64,000 nucleotides of DNA from Novosphingobium sp. CECT 9465 (GCF_920987055.1 NZ_CAKLBX010000001.1:2652501-2716500); one strand, 5' to 3'. Numbered from the stretch's first letter, positions 44,858-53,951 are shown. A program made the numbers and translations. Notes: a model not told the origin generated them from the letters alone.

Positions 44858-45954
44858 GAACGTACTCCAACACCGCCGGAAAGGGTCGGCACGTCCAGCG
44901 CGCCGAAACCATAGTGGCCCAGCCACCGCGCATCGCCATCGAAGAAGGCGCGCAGATCGTCGAGGCCGTATTTCAGCATCGCCAGCCGGTCGACGCCGGT
45001 GCCGAAGGCAAAGCCCTGCCATTCATCGGGATCAAGCCCGCCGAACGCGATGACCTTGCGGTTGACCATGCCGGAGCCGAGAACCTCCATCCAGCCGCCG
45101 TCAGCCGCATCGCCGCTGCCGCCAACCACGCGCTTGCCGTTTATCAGCGTATAGCCAACGTCCACTTCAACCGACGGTTCGGTGAACGGGAAGTAGCTGG
45201 GGCGCAGACGCAGCACGATGTCCTCACGCTCGAAGAACGCTTTGAGGAATGTCTCAAGCGTCCATTTCAGATGGCCAAGGTGAATGCCCTTGTCGATCAC
45301 CAGACCTTCGATCTGGTGGAACATCGGCGTATGCGTTGCGTCCGAATCCGAACGATAAACCCGGCCCGGCGCGATGATCCGCAAAGGCGCGCCTTCTTTC
45401 AGCATCGTGCGGATCTGCACCGGCGAAGTGTGCGTGCGCAGCAACATCGAGCGGCCTTCTGCGTCCTTGTCCGGGAAATAGAACGTATCGTGCATCGCCC
45501 GCGCCGGATGGGTTTCGGGCATGTTGAGCGCGGTGAAGTTGTGCCAATCGTCCTCGATCTCCGGCCCGCTGGCCACGGCAAAGCCCATATCGGCAAAGAT
45601 TTCGGCAAGTTCGTCCATCACCTGGCTAACCGGATGGATCGAACCTTTGGGCATTTCCGGCGCAGGCAGGGACAGATCGACCGTCTCCGCCGCCAGTCGC
45701 GCTTCCAAAGCCGCGCCTTCCAGCACCGCCTTGCGTGACGCCAGCGCCGAAGTCACGGCCTCGCGCACGGCCTGGATTTTCGGGCCTTCGCTGGTGCGCT
45801 GTTCAGGCGTCATCCCGCCCAGGGACTTGAGGAGCGCGCTCACCCATCCCTGTTTGCCCAGCGCCGCCACGCGGATCGCTTCTACCGCATCGGGCGTGGC
45901 TGCATCGGCAATGGCGCCAAGGGTTTCTGCCTGCTTTTGATCGAGCTGTTCCAT
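44854..45954 (-). CDS. pheS: Phenylalanine-tRNA ligase alpha subunit
   Basis: A 366-residue class II synthetase subunit. It has the N-terminal coiled-coil, motif 1 region [19 protein letters not shown], motif 2 ([20 protein letters not shown]) and motif 3 ([28 protein letters not shown]). ATG at 45954 is the family start. Usually this gene directly follows rplT; here an AraC-type gene lies between. Confidence 0.96.
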   Translation of the reverse strand: MEQLDQKQAETLGAIADAATPDAVEAIRVAALGKQGWVSALLKSLGGMTPEQRTSEGPKIQAVREAVTSALASRKAVLEGAALEARLAAETVDLSLPAPEMPKGSIHPVSQVMDELAEIFADMGFAVASGPEIEDDWHNFTALNMPETHPARAMHDTFYFPDKDAEGRSMLLRTHTSPVQIRTMLKEGAPLRIIAPGRVYRSDSDATHTPMFHQIEGLVIDKGIHLGHLKWTLETFLKAFFEREDIVLRLRPSYFPFTEPSVEVDVGYTLINGKRVVGGSGDAADGGWMEVLGSGMVNRKVIAFGGLDPDEWQGFAFGTGVDRLAMLKYGLDDLRAFFDGDARWLGHYGFGALDVPTLSGGVGVRS

Positions 45955-46000
45955 GCGCGAAGCCGCTAGCGGCAAATGCGACAAAATCAAAGTGGGGAGT

Positions 46001-46891
46001 TCACCCGGCAGCCGGTGCGTGAAGCGCCTGAACAGCGCTGCCCATGAATTCCTGGCGCGCCCGCATCACCGCTTCCAGCACCGGCTTGGGCCGCGCGGCA
46101 TATTCGCTTGGGCTGGTGCCCATAAAGCGGTGAAAGTCGCGCACGAACTGCGCCTGATCGTGATAATGGCTGTCGATCGCCCCGATCCAGTGCAGCGACG
46201 GATCGAGCATGTATTGCACCAGACTGCGCATGAAGCGCTGGCGGCGCAGCAGCAAGCGTGGCGTGAAGCCGAAATGCTTGCGGCAGATGCGTTCAAGGGT
46301 GTGTGCCGGAAGCCGCGACGCTTCGGCCATTTCCGCTACGCTGGAAACGTCAGGCTCGATCAATGCGGCATGGCAGGCCAAAATCCGCGGATCGTCTTCC
46401 CGATTATCGCGCGAGAGTGCCCGCACAAAGAATGCCATGATCCGCTCAAGCTCGGCCATCTCATCCGTACCATCGCCGAACACGCAATCGGATAACTCTC
46501 TGAACAAGGAGAGGAAGGGGTGGTCATCAACCGAATATATCCGGTCTGCATGAAAGTTGGCAGGGACGTTCACGAACCGCGCCCAGCCGAGCGGCAGGAT
46601 GCCGATGCCCCATATGCGGGTCGTTCCCACGGTGAAACGCAATGTGGTGCTGGTCGGCCCGGTTACATTGGCGCGAACGCCGCCGGACTGGGGCAGCCCG
46701 GCCAATTGCGAATCAGGCAAGTCACCCTGATAAGCCCTGAAATTTGCCCATTCAGGATGCAGATAATCGGTCACGCGGCCTGCCGCGTCCCCGGTCACAT
46801 CCAGTTCGGTCAGGTAGAATGTTGTAAAATAACGATTCAATGGCTCTGGGGGTCGATGAAATCGAACCCGGACCGTACAGTCCACCGACAA
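46001..46891 (-). CDS. AraC-family transcriptional regulator
   Basis: A regulator of about 296 residues. The C-terminal AraC/XylS HTH pair is [42 protein letters not shown] and [28 protein letters not shown]. The N-terminal sensor domain ([25 protein letters not shown] ...) is of unknown ligand. The start is read as TTG at 46891, with AGGGG nine bases upstream and after the rplT terminator; the open frame further upstream runs through that terminator and is not credible. Confidence 0.8.
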   Translation of the reverse strand: MSVDCTVRVRFHRPPEPLNRYFTTFYLTELDVTGDAAGRVTDYLHPEWANFRAYQGDLPDSQLAGLPQSGGVRANVTGPTSTTLRFTVGTTRIWGIGILPLGWARFVNVPANFHADRIYSVDDHPFLSLFRELSDCVFGDGTDEMAELERIMAFFVRALSRDNREDDPRILACHAALIEPDVSSVAEMAEASRLPAHTLERICRKHFGFTPRLLLRRQRFMRSLVQYMLDPSLHWIGAIDSHYHDQAQFVRDFHRFMGTSPSEYAARPKPVLEAVMRARQEFMGSAVQALHAPAAG

Positions 46892-46985
46892 GATTGCGCA
46901 CCCCTGTTTTATAGCCGGACCTGTTTGGATTTCATTCAGGCCCGGCAGTTGCGCAAAGTGCAGGGCGCAGACGCGGTGCGCAACG

Positions 46986-47023
46986 AAAAAGAGGGGGCAA
47001 GCTCTTGCCGAGCCTGCCCCCTC
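46986..47023 (-). terminator. Terminator of rpmI-rplT
   Basis: On the minus strand a nine-base-pair stem (47015-47023 with 46991-46999, GAGGGGGCA and complement) with a 15-base loop is followed by five T (46990-46986). It is 26 bases after the rplT stop and separates ribosomal-protein transcription from the AraC gene and pheS. Confidence 0.8.
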
Positions 47024-47048
47024 TTCCTGTGTACTGCGATCGACGGGA

Positions 47049-47411
47049 TCAGGCGGCCGGAAGGGCTGCCTTGGCCTGTGCGATAACCGCGGTGAAGATG
47101 GCACCTTCGTTCATGGCGAGGTCGGCCATCGTCTTGCGGTCCAGTTCAAGCCCGGCCAGCTTGGTGCCGTGGATGAACTGCGAATAGGTGAGGCCTTCTT
47201 CGCGGACAGCAGCATTAATGCGCTGAATCCACAAGGCGCGGAAGCTGCGCTTCTTTACCTTGCGATCGCGATAGGCATATTGCCCGGCCTTTTCAACGGC
47301 CTGGCGGGCGACGCGGATGGTGTTCTTGCGACGGCCACGATAGCCCTTCGCCTGATCCAGAATCCGCTTGTGCTTTGCACGTGTGGTTACACCACGCTTG
47401 ATACGGCTCAT
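47049..47411 (-). CDS. rplT: 50S ribosomal protein L20
   Basis: A 120-residue L20: [55 protein letters not shown] and the C-terminal [24 protein letters not shown] region. L20 is an early assembly protein and in many bacteria represses its own operon. It follows rpmI by 13 bases. infC, often the first gene of this operon, is not here. Confidence 0.98.
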   Translation of the reverse strand: MSRIKRGVTTRAKHKRILDQAKGYRGRRKNTIRVARQAVEKAGQYAYRDRKVKKRSFRALWIQRINAAVREEGLTYSQFIHGTKLAGLELDRKTMADLAMNEGAIFTAVIAQAKAALPAA

Positions 47412-47424
47412 AAGTCAGCGCTCC

Positions 47425-47628
47425 TCAGTTCAGCCCGTAGGGCGCCCACTTCTTGATCGTCCGCGCATCGGCATCGGAGATCACGTCAGTGCCGCGGTTC
47501 TGGCGGATGTACTTGGCGTTATGGCTCATCAGGCGGTGGCGCTTGCCAGCCACACCGTGCTTCACCTTGCCGGTGGCGGTGAGCTTGAAGCGCTTTTTCA
47601 CGCCGCTCTTCGTCTTCATCTTGGGCAT
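47425..47628 (-). CDS. rpmI: 50S ribosomal protein L35
   Basis: A 67-residue L35 beginning [21 protein letters not shown] and ending [17 protein letters not shown] at 47628 is the family start and has GGAG-like bases just upstream. Co-transcribed with rplT. The gap to metA (47629-47754) holds its promoter. Confidence 0.97.
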   Translation of the reverse strand: MPKMKTKSGVKKRFKLTATGKVKHGVAGKRHRLMSHNAKYIRQNRGTDVISDADARTIKKWAPYGLN

Positions 47629-47754
47629 TTTCGTCTCCTGATTACGACGCGTCCGATCCGCCTTGGCAGCCCTTGTGGCCAGGCCGATCATCGAATCCGT
47701 GTCGGTTGAACGGGGGCCGTTAGGTGAAGCGCGGCCCAAAGGCAAGCAGAGTCA

Positions 47755-48660
47755 TCATGTTCCGATGTCCGCCAGATCGAATGCGGTGGTCTGATAAGCC
47801 TCGTTGATCCAGTTGCCGAACAGCAGATGGCCGTGCCCGCGCCAGGTGTTGGCGGGCTGGGCCTGTGGATCGTCGCCCGGAAAATAGTGGCGCGGCAGAT
47901 AACCCGCCTCGTCGCGCGCATATTCGCCCGCCAGCGTCAGCGTGTCATATTCCAGGTGATTGAACATGTGCAGCGTACGCTGCGCCGGATCATCGATCAG
48001 GCACAGGCCGGTTTCCGGGCTTTCCGCCAGCACACTCAGGCCCCGGCCTTCGGGCAGGTCCTCGCGGCGCACTTCGCTCCAGCGCGAAACGGGTACATCG
48101 AACACATCAGGCAATCCGCGCATCCACGGATTGGCGGGTGCCCGGTTCAGGTGCCGGAACACACCCGATGCCTTGGTCGGCAATTCGTGCTTTTCCACGC
48201 CATGGAAGTGGTGCAGCGCTGCCATCGCGCCCCAGCACACGGTCAGCGTACGGTGAACGTGCGTCTGCGACCAATCGAGGATACGGCGCAATTCGTCCCA
48301 GTAGGTCACGTCCTCGAACGCCATTGTCTCGACAGGCGCGCCGGTGACGATCAGGCCGTCGAACTTCTCGACCTTCACATCTTCCCACGGGCGATAGAAC
48401 GAGGCGATGTGTCCGGCGGACGTGGTCTTGCTGACGTGATCGGAAATCCGCACCAGTTCGAGATCGACCTGCAACGGTGTTGCCCCCAGCAACCGGGCGA
48501 TCTGCGTTTCGGTGGTGATCTTGTCTGGCATCAGGTTGAGCAGCGCGATGCGGATCGGCCGGATATCCTGCCGCGCGGCTTCGGTTTCGCTCATCACGAT
48601 CACGCCCTCGGCTTCCAGCGTACGGCGGGCGGGGAGATTGTCGGCAATCCTGATTGGCAC
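47755..48660 (-). CDS. metAA: Homoserine O-acyltransferase, MetA fold, acetyl-type
   Basis: A 301-residue MetA-type enzyme that activates homoserine for methionine synthesis. The catalytic Cys is C142 (VCWGAMAALHHFHGV), with the His and Glu in HMFNHLEYD. Residue 111 is Glu (TGAPVETMAFED). In the published work on this family Glu111 goes with acetyl-CoA use and Gly111 (E. coli) with succinyl-CoA, so this is predicted to be an acetyltransferase in spite of the usual succinyl label. The start is GTG at 48660 (MPIRIADNLPARRTLEAEGV). A structured leader lies upstream. Confidence 0.92.
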   Translation of the reverse strand: MPIRIADNLPARRTLEAEGVIVMSETEAARQDIRPIRIALLNLMPDKITTETQIARLLGATPLQVDLELVRISDHVSKTTSAGHIASFYRPWEDVKVEKFDGLIVTGAPVETMAFEDVTYWDELRRILDWSQTHVHRTLTVCWGAMAALHHFHGVEKHELPTKASGVFRHLNRAPANPWMRGLPDVFDVPVSRWSEVRREDLPEGRGLSVLAESPETGLCLIDDPAQRTLHMFNHLEYDTLTLAGEYARDEAGYLPRHYFPGDDPQAQPANTWRGHGHLLFGNWINEAYQTTAFDLADIGT

Positions 48661-48747
48661 TCTGCGCGTCTTTCTCTTGTGATCTGGCTCTTATGATCTG
48701 GCCAGGAAGACGCTCGCGCCTGTGTCCGTTTCGTTGCCCGATCGGCC

Positions 48748-48833
48748 ACATCCTTGTTCCAGTCACCTGGTTCAAGCACCACCTTGCCCGGAACGGCAGG
48801 TTGGCGTTGGAGCGTCACCCCAACTCTCGATGT
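48748..48833 (-). ncRNA. SAM-riboswitch-like leader (SAM-I/SAM-IV clan type) of metA
   Basis: On the minus strand the region folds as a closed multi-helix element. The P1 arms are ACATC (48833-48829) and GATGT (48752-48748). GAGA follows, then the hairpin GTTGG/CCAAC. A stem CCAACCTGCC / GGCAAGGTGG comes next, and GGTGGTGC leads into CTTG-AA-CCAG-GTGA-CTGG-AA-CAAG. The order GAGAG ... GCCAACC ... AGGTGGTGC ... GGATG resembles the SAM-I family core. A second hairpin (48666-48672 with 48707-48713; inner 48684-48688 with 48701-48705) ends just before the GTG start and could hide the ribosome site. Class assignment needs a covariance-model search. Confidence 0.55.
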
Positions 48834-48913
48834 AAGAAGCAATCTAGGGGGGATCGGGCCGCGATGCAACAGGCCGAACGAGGCTGACGCATCACCAGTT
48901 ATGAAATGCTCCC

Positions 48914-48953
48914 TTGATATTGCGAACGCATCGCATTAGTAGTGCGAATCACT
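48914..48953 (+). promoter_or_regulatory. Possible bfd promoter with a Fur-like half-site
   Basis: TTGATA at 48914-48919 could be a -35. Overlapping the expected -10, the stretch 48943-48953 reads TGCGAATCACT, similar to one half of the iron-responsive boxes seen before sphingomonad iron genes. Iron control of bfd would make sense, but the match is short. Confidence 0.3.
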
Positions 48954-48983
48954 GGCAACAAGCCTTGGATGGAATCGACGGCA

Positions 48984-49160
48984 ATGTTCATCTGCATCTG
49001 CAATGCCATTCGCGAAAAAGACATCCGCGCCACCGCGCGCTGCCATGCGGGCACTGCCGAAGACGTTTATGGTCGGCTGGGTTTCAAGCCGCAGTGCCGC
49101 CAGTGCCTCGAAGATGCCGAAGACGTGATTGCCGACGAGCGCGCCTGCTCTTTCGCCTGA
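48984..49160 (+). CDS. bfd: BFD-like [2Fe-2S] ferredoxin (bacterioferritin-associated)
   Basis: A 58-residue protein with the BFD fold: CICNAI near the start (Cys4, Cys6) and CRQCLEDAEDV (Cys pair at about 37/40) hold the [2Fe-2S] cluster. Bfd gives electrons to bacterioferritin so that stored iron can be released. ATG at 48984 begins MFICICNAIREKDI, the family start. bfr follows on the same strand after 129 bases. Confidence 0.9.
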   Translation: MFICICNAIREKDIRATARCHAGTAEDVYGRLGFKPQCRQCLEDAEDVIADERACSFA

Positions 49161-49289
49161 CCGACCCGCAGACGCCGACCTTTTTCCCGTCACGGAACAC
49201 CCCTTGGCCGGTGCGAGTCGTTCGCGCTTGGCCCTGCCGTTTCCTGCGCGTAGAATCCTGAAAACCATTTCCGAAAAAGGATCCGCGCC

Positions 49290-49769
49290 ATGAAGGGCGA
49301 CGCCACGGTCATCGAATTCCTCAACAAGGCCCTGCTCAACGAGCTGACCGCAATCAACCAGTACTGGCTGCACTATCGCATGCTCGCCAACTGGGGCGTG
49401 AAAAAACTGGCGGAATACGAACGCCACGAATCGATCGACGAGATGAAGCATGCCGACCTTCTGGCCGATCGCATCCTGTTCCTTGATGGCCTGCCCAACT
49501 TCCAGGCGCTTGGCCGCTTGCGCGTCGGCGAAAATGTCGAGGAAATCCTCAAGGCCGACCTTGCGCTCGAAATGGACGCCCTCCCGCTGCTGCGCGATGC
49601 CATCGCCCATTGCGAAACCGTGCGCGATTATGTCAGCCGCGACTTGTTCCAGAAAATCCTCGAAAGCGAGGAAGAGCATGTCGACGTGATCGAAAAGCAG
49701 TTCGACATGATCAAGCGCATGGGGCTGGAAAACTATATCCAGCTCAACAGCGAAGCAGCAGAGGCCTGA
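49290..49769 (+). CDS. bfr: Bacterioferritin
   Basis: A 159-residue ferritin-like protein that stores iron as a 24-mer with haem. The di-iron ligands are Glu18 (LLNELTAINQYW), Glu51 and His54 (ESIDEMKHADLL), Glu94, Glu127 and His130 (ESEEEHVDVI). The haem ligand Met52 is present. AAAGGA lies about 8 bases before the ATG. Works with the Bfd upstream. Confidence 0.97.
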   Translation: MKGDATVIEFLNKALLNELTAINQYWLHYRMLANWGVKKLAEYERHESIDEMKHADLLADRILFLDGLPNFQALGRLRVGENVEEILKADLALEMDALPLLRDAIAHCETVRDYVSRDLFQKILESEEEHVDVIEKQFDMIKRMGLENYIQLNSEAAEA

Positions 49770-49791
49770 ATCGGAATGACTTTCATTTGAA

Positions 49792-49875
49792 TCGTCATTG
49801 CGAAGGGCAAAGCCCTGCGGCAATCCAGAGTTCCACGTACCGCCTTGGATTGCCGCGCTTCGCTCGCAATGACGA
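49792..49875. repeat. Dispersed palindromic repeat, copy 1
   Basis: An imperfect inverted repeat starting TCGTCATTGCGAAGG and ending CGCTCGCAATGACGA, with inner arms GCAATCCAG and TGGATTGC. A second, diverged copy is at 60855-60950. This family (CGTCATTGCGAG ... GCAATCCAG) is a known widespread REP/MITE-like palindrome. It lies between bfr and yqgE, which are convergent, so it may also act as a terminator. Confidence 0.85.
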
Positions 49876-49907
49876 AATGCGTTGGGCCAATGTCGTCAGC
49901 TGATGCT

Positions 49908-50471
49908 TCACGCGCTGCCGGTCTGACCAACAAGGTGCGAGGGGTCGATCCCCTCGCGCTTCCAGGCGGTAGTCCAGCGGCGGCCCGTAGGCGTGTCAAA
50001 CAGCACATCGGGACGCCCTTGCGCCGCATACCAGCCATGGCGGCGCATCTCACCTTCAAGCTGCCCTGCGCCCCACCCGGCATAGCCCAGCGCTATCAGG
50101 AACTTCGATGGCCCGCGCCCTTCGGCAATGGCGCGCAGCACGTCGAGCGATGCGGATAGCTGGCACAGCGGGTTGACCGCAACACTGCCTTCCCCGCCCC
50201 AGTCATCGGAATGAAGCACGAAACCGCGGGCCGTTTCCACCGGCCCGCCGTTCAGCACAGGCACATCGGGCGCCACGCCCGGATCAATGCCGATGTCCTC
50301 CAGCAATCCGTGGAAGGTGATGCCATCGCGCACCTGCCCCACGCCGATGCCCAGCGCGCCGTGTTCGTCATGGACACACATCGCGATCACCGCGTGGTCG
50401 AACCGCGGATCACCCATTCCGGGCATGGCCAGCAGGAACCGGCCGCCAAGATATTCTGCTTCGCTCATCAT
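49908..50471 (-). CDS. YqgE/AlgH family protein (UPF0301)
   Basis: A 187-residue UPF0301 protein with the family pattern GGRFLLAMPGMGDPRFDHAVIAMCVHDEHGALGIGV, VLNGGPVETARGFVLHSDDW and LIALGYAGWGAGQLEGEM. The biochemical role is not known; AlgH influences alginate in Pseudomonas. Convergent with bfr across the palindromic repeat. Confidence 0.92.
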   Translation of the reverse strand: MMSEAEYLGGRFLLAMPGMGDPRFDHAVIAMCVHDEHGALGIGVGQVRDGITFHGLLEDIGIDPGVAPDVPVLNGGPVETARGFVLHSDDWGGEGSVAVNPLCQLSASLDVLRAIAEGRGPSKFLIALGYAGWGAGQLEGEMRRHGWYAAQGRPDVLFDTPTGRRWTTAWKREGIDPSHLVGQTGSA

Positions 50472-50520
50472 GGTAAAAGATAGGCGCGAACTGTCGGGGT
50501 TGCGAGTCTGCGGCGGTCAT

Positions 50521-50534
50521 TTGATTCACGTCAA
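50521..50534 (+). promoter_or_regulatory. FNR/DNR-type box
   Basis: TTGATTCACGTCAA matches the CRP/FNR-family half-sites TTGAT and GTCAA with a four-base spacer. It lies 64 bases before the DUF2798 start. A -10-like TAATTT is at 50552-50557, which would place the start site about 41 bases after the box centre, the class II activation spacing. An oxygen- or NO-sensing regulator is implied. Confidence 0.65.
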
Positions 50535-50598
50535 TTTATATTATGGTTATCTAATTTACAGCATTGCCAGGCCCGCCGGTTCGCCAAGGACAACCTTT

Positions 50599-50787
50599 AT
50601 GTTTCGCATGATGATGATCCTGCATTCGGTGATTGCCACCACGTTGATGGGCATGGCCATCACAGCCGTTCTGGCCGCCGGGATGGTCGGGATCCGGCCA
50701 ATCGTGATGGCTGCGGCTGTCGGCTTTGCACTTTCGATCCCCGCAAGCTGGCTGGTTGCCCGCCAGATCACTAAACTCAAGACATGA
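50599..50787 (+). CDS. DUF2798-type small membrane protein
   Basis: A 62-residue protein with two transmembrane segments: LHSVIATTLMGMAITAVLAAGMV and PIVMAAAVGFALSIPASWLVA, the DUF2798 pattern. AAGGA lies nine bases before ATG 50599. Function unknown. It overlaps the next gene by ATGA, and the pair is preceded by an FNR-type box. Confidence 0.8.
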   Translation: MFRMMMILHSVIATTLMGMAITAVLAAGMVGIRPIVMAAAVGFALSIPASWLVARQITKLKT

Positions 50788-51155
50788 AGGCTGATGCCAT
50801 GAACAAGGACTGGCCGCAGATGGCCCGCGACCTTACAGGCGCGATCAAGGAAGTGCGTCTTGGCTCGCCAGACGTAATGAAGGCATTCTCGGCAATGGCA
50901 CAGGCTGCCACCAGGCCCGGTGCGCTGGACGCCAGAACGAAGGAGCTTGTTGCGCTGGCCATTGCCGTGGCCATCCGCTGCGATGGCTGTATCGCATTCC
51001 ATGCAAAGGCCGCGCTTGAACAAGGCGCCTCGCGCGATGAAGTGATGGAAACCATGGGCATGGCGCTGTACATGGGTGCCGGGCCAAGCCTGATGTATGC
51101 CGCGCAAGCGGTCGAAGCCTATGATCAGTTCGCCGCCGCGAACGGCTCAGGGTGA
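50784..51155 (+). CDS. Carboxymuconolactone decarboxylase-family (AhpD-like) protein
   Basis: A 123-residue CMD/AhpD-like protein. The CxxC pair with the family His is in IAVAIRCDGCIAFHAKAALEQGA. AhpD-like proteins have peroxidase-linked disulfide activity; that is a likely role, given the CxxCxxxH arrangement. It is ATGA-coupled to the DUF2798 gene under an FNR-type box, so a response to redox or low oxygen is inferred. Tail-to-tail with glnD. Confidence 0.88.
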   Translation: MKADAMNKDWPQMARDLTGAIKEVRLGSPDVMKAFSAMAQAATRPGALDARTKELVALAIAVAIRCDGCIAFHAKAALEQGASRDEVMETMGMALYMGAGPSLMYAAQAVEAYDQFAAANGSG

Positions 51156-51159
51156 GCGA

Positions 51160-53904
51160 TCAGGCGGCCACTTTGACCTTGCGCTCTTCCGCCGCCTCCA
51201 GCAGCTTTTTCTCGATGGCCTTCATGCGCGCTTCGTTGTCGATCTTTTCGCCCAGCACATCGGTGACATAGAACGTATCAACCGCGCGTTCGCCGTAAGT
51301 GGCGATGTGGGCCGAATGGACCACAAGCCGCGCCTCGAACAGCGTCCGTGCCAGCGTGCTGAGCAGGGCAGGCCGGTCGCGCGCGCCCACTTCGATCACG
51401 GTGAAGCGGTTCGAGGCCTTGTTGTCGAAAATCACGATCGGGCGCACGTCAAACGCATCGGCGCGCGGGCGGGCCAGCGGACGCGCCGCCAGTTGCGGCA
51501 GCAGTTTCACGCGGTTGGCCAGCGCATCGGCAATCGCGTTCTTGAGCCGCGCGATCTGGCTGGCTTCGTTGAGCGGGCGCCCCAGCGGGTCCTGCACCAG
51601 GAAGTTGTCGACTGCGGTGCCATTGCGCGCGGTGTGGATGCGCGCATCGATGATGTTGCCGCCGGCCAGGTGAATGCCCCCTGCAATGCGGTAGAACAGG
51701 CCCGGATGGTCCGCCGCCAGCACAGTGACCAGCGTGGCCCCGCGGGCCGGATACCAGTGCGCTTCAACTGACAGCGGTTCGCCCAGCGCGGTGTCCATCT
51801 GTTGCAGGTTCAGCGCGATGATGTCTTCGGGTTCGGCGATCCAGTAGGCATCGCCCAGTTGCTTGCCAACCGTGCCGATCAGCGCGTCCCGTTCCTTGAG
51901 CAGCGCGCCCACTGCCTGCTTCTTGGCGATGATGCGTTCGGCGCGGCCGTGCGTCTTGTGGCCCAGCCGCAGCATTTCCTCGGCCGAGACGAACAGATCG
52001 CCAAGCAACTGGCGCTTCCATGAATTCCACACCCCCGGCCCCACCGCGCGGATATCCACCACGGTCAGGATCAACAGCAGGCGCAGGCGTTCCTGGCTTT
52101 GCACCGTGTTCACGAAATCGGCGATGGTCTTGTAATCGGCAAGGTCGCGCTTGAATGCGGTGGCGCTCATCAGCAGGTGCCAGCGGACCAGCCAGGCCAC
52201 GAGTTCCGTTTCCGCCGCTGACATGCCCAGCCGCGGGCAGAGTTTCATCGCCACTTCCGCGCCCAGGACAGAATGATCGCCGCGCCGCCCCTTGGCGATA
52301 TCGTGCAGCAGCGTTGCCATGTAGAGCACCCGGCGCGAGGCCACCTTGGACACGACTTCGCTGGCAAGCGGATGCTCCAGTTTGGCCTCGCCCTTCTCGA
52401 TCAACGCCAGCAGCCCGATCGCGCGGATCGTGTGTTCGTCCACCGTATAGTGGTGGTACATGTCGAACTGCATCTGCGCGATCACGCGACCGAAATCGGG
52501 CACGAACCGTCCGAACACGCCCGCCTCGTTCATCCAGCGCAGCACCGTTTCGGGATCGTTGCGGCTGGTCAGCACGTCCATGAACAGCGCGTTCGCCCGC
52601 GCGTCCCTGCGCACTGCGGCATCGATCAGCACGGCATCGCGCCGGGCGATCCGCATCGCTTCGGGATGAATGTCGACCTGCTCGGCGGCGGCCACGGCGA
52701 ACAGTTCGACCAGCCGGACCGGGTCTTCGCGAAAAGTTTCGTCCGAGGGCACGGCCAGCTTGCCGCCATCGATCAGGAACGGTCCCACCTTCTTGCGCCG
52801 CCGCTTGCGCAAGGCGGCAAAGAACCCGCGCTTCTGCCCGGCAAACTGGCCGTCCAGTTGCGCCAGGAACACCCCGGTCAGCGATCCCACCTGCTTTGCC
52901 TGCAGGAAGAAGTATTGCATGAACCGTTCGACCGCGCTCTTTCCAGGGCGATCGGCAAAGTTCATGCGCGTGGCAACTTCGCGCTGGAGATCGAAGGTCA
53001 GCCGGTCCTCTGCGCGGTTGGTGATCGTGTGCAGGTGGCAGCGCACCGCCCAGAAGAAGTTCTCGGCGCGGCGAAACGCGCGATACTCTTCGGCTGTCAG
53101 CAGGCCCACATCGACCAGTTCCGAAGCATCGCGAACCTTGTGGATATACTTGCCGATCCAATAGAGCGCGTGGAGATCGCGCAGGCCCCCCTTGCCTTCC
53201 TTGACATTGGGTTCGACCACATAGCGGCTGTCGCCCAGCTTCTTGTGGCGCTCGTTGCGCTCCTCCAGCTTTTCGGCAACGAACTGCTTTTCCGTGCCCG
53301 TCACGACCTCGGCCCAGAACCGGCGCGAGGCTTCGTCATACAATTCACGGTCGCCCCAGACATAGCGCCCTTCGAGCAGCGCTGTGCGGATCGTCAGATC
53401 GCTCCGGGCCATGCGGACCACTTCGTCGAGCGAGCGGCTCGACTGGCCCACTTTAAGGCCAAGGTCCCACATGTAGTAAAGCATCGCCTCGATGACCTGC
53501 TCGCACCATGATGTCGGCCTGGTCGGTGTGACGAAGGCTATGTCCACGTCGGAATGCGGCGCCATTTCCCCGCGCCCGTAACCGCCCACGGCCAGCACGG
53601 CGATGCGTTCGCCAGTGGAACGATTGCTGGCACGATAGACCCGTCCGACGATGTGATCGTAGATCACCCGCACCAGTTGATCGACGAGGAATGCCTGCGC
53701 CTGCGCGGAATCTGTCCCCGCCGATGGCTTGGCCTCCAGCCGTCGCGCGATTTCGGTACGCCCGGATTCGAGCGCACCGCGCAGCAGGTCCACCACCGCA
53801 GGCCGCGATTTATCGCCCTGTTCGGCAAAGACCGATGCGATGGCATCGGCGAGCGCACGGCGATCGACAATGGCGCGCTGGTTGGCAATCCGGGGAAGCA
53901 TCAT
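51160..53904 (-). CDS. glnD: PII uridylyltransferase / uridylyl-removing enzyme
   Basis: A 914-residue GlnD that adds UMP to PII (such as GlnK at 37311) when glutamine is low and removes it when high. The nucleotidyltransferase domain has LAVGGYGRGEMAPHSDVDIAF. The PII-UTase helical region includes KEGKGGLRDLHALYWIGKY. The HD domain has LLHDIAKGRRGDHSVLGAEVA, and there are two C-terminal ACT domains (RGATLVTVLAADHPGLFYRIAGG and IEVGARDRPALLSTLARTLFEA). Complete. Confidence 0.96.
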   Translation of the reverse strand: MMLPRIANQRAIVDRRALADAIASVFAEQGDKSRPAVVDLLRGALESGRTEIARRLEAKPSAGTDSAQAQAFLVDQLVRVIYDHIVGRVYRASNRSTGERIAVLAVGGYGRGEMAPHSDVDIAFVTPTRPTSWCEQVIEAMLYYMWDLGLKVGQSSRSLDEVVRMARSDLTIRTALLEGRYVWGDRELYDEASRRFWAEVVTGTEKQFVAEKLEERNERHKKLGDSRYVVEPNVKEGKGGLRDLHALYWIGKYIHKVRDASELVDVGLLTAEEYRAFRRAENFFWAVRCHLHTITNRAEDRLTFDLQREVATRMNFADRPGKSAVERFMQYFFLQAKQVGSLTGVFLAQLDGQFAGQKRGFFAALRKRRRKKVGPFLIDGGKLAVPSDETFREDPVRLVELFAVAAAEQVDIHPEAMRIARRDAVLIDAAVRRDARANALFMDVLTSRNDPETVLRWMNEAGVFGRFVPDFGRVIAQMQFDMYHHYTVDEHTIRAIGLLALIEKGEAKLEHPLASEVVSKVASRRVLYMATLLHDIAKGRRGDHSVLGAEVAMKLCPRLGMSAAETELVAWLVRWHLLMSATAFKRDLADYKTIADFVNTVQSQERLRLLLILTVVDIRAVGPGVWNSWKRQLLGDLFVSAEEMLRLGHKTHGRAERIIAKKQAVGALLKERDALIGTVGKQLGDAYWIAEPEDIIALNLQQMDTALGEPLSVEAHWYPARGATLVTVLAADHPGLFYRIAGGIHLAGGNIIDARIHTARNGTAVDNFLVQDPLGRPLNEASQIARLKNAIADALANRVKLLPQLAARPLARPRADAFDVRPIVIFDNKASNRFTVIEVGARDRPALLSTLARTLFEARLVVHSAHIATYGERAVDTFYVTDVLGEKIDNEARMKAIEKKLLEAAEERKVKVAA

Positions 53905-53951
53905 GCCTCCCCTTTAGACTCTCCGGCGTTACCGTCCAACACCAAGTAGGA

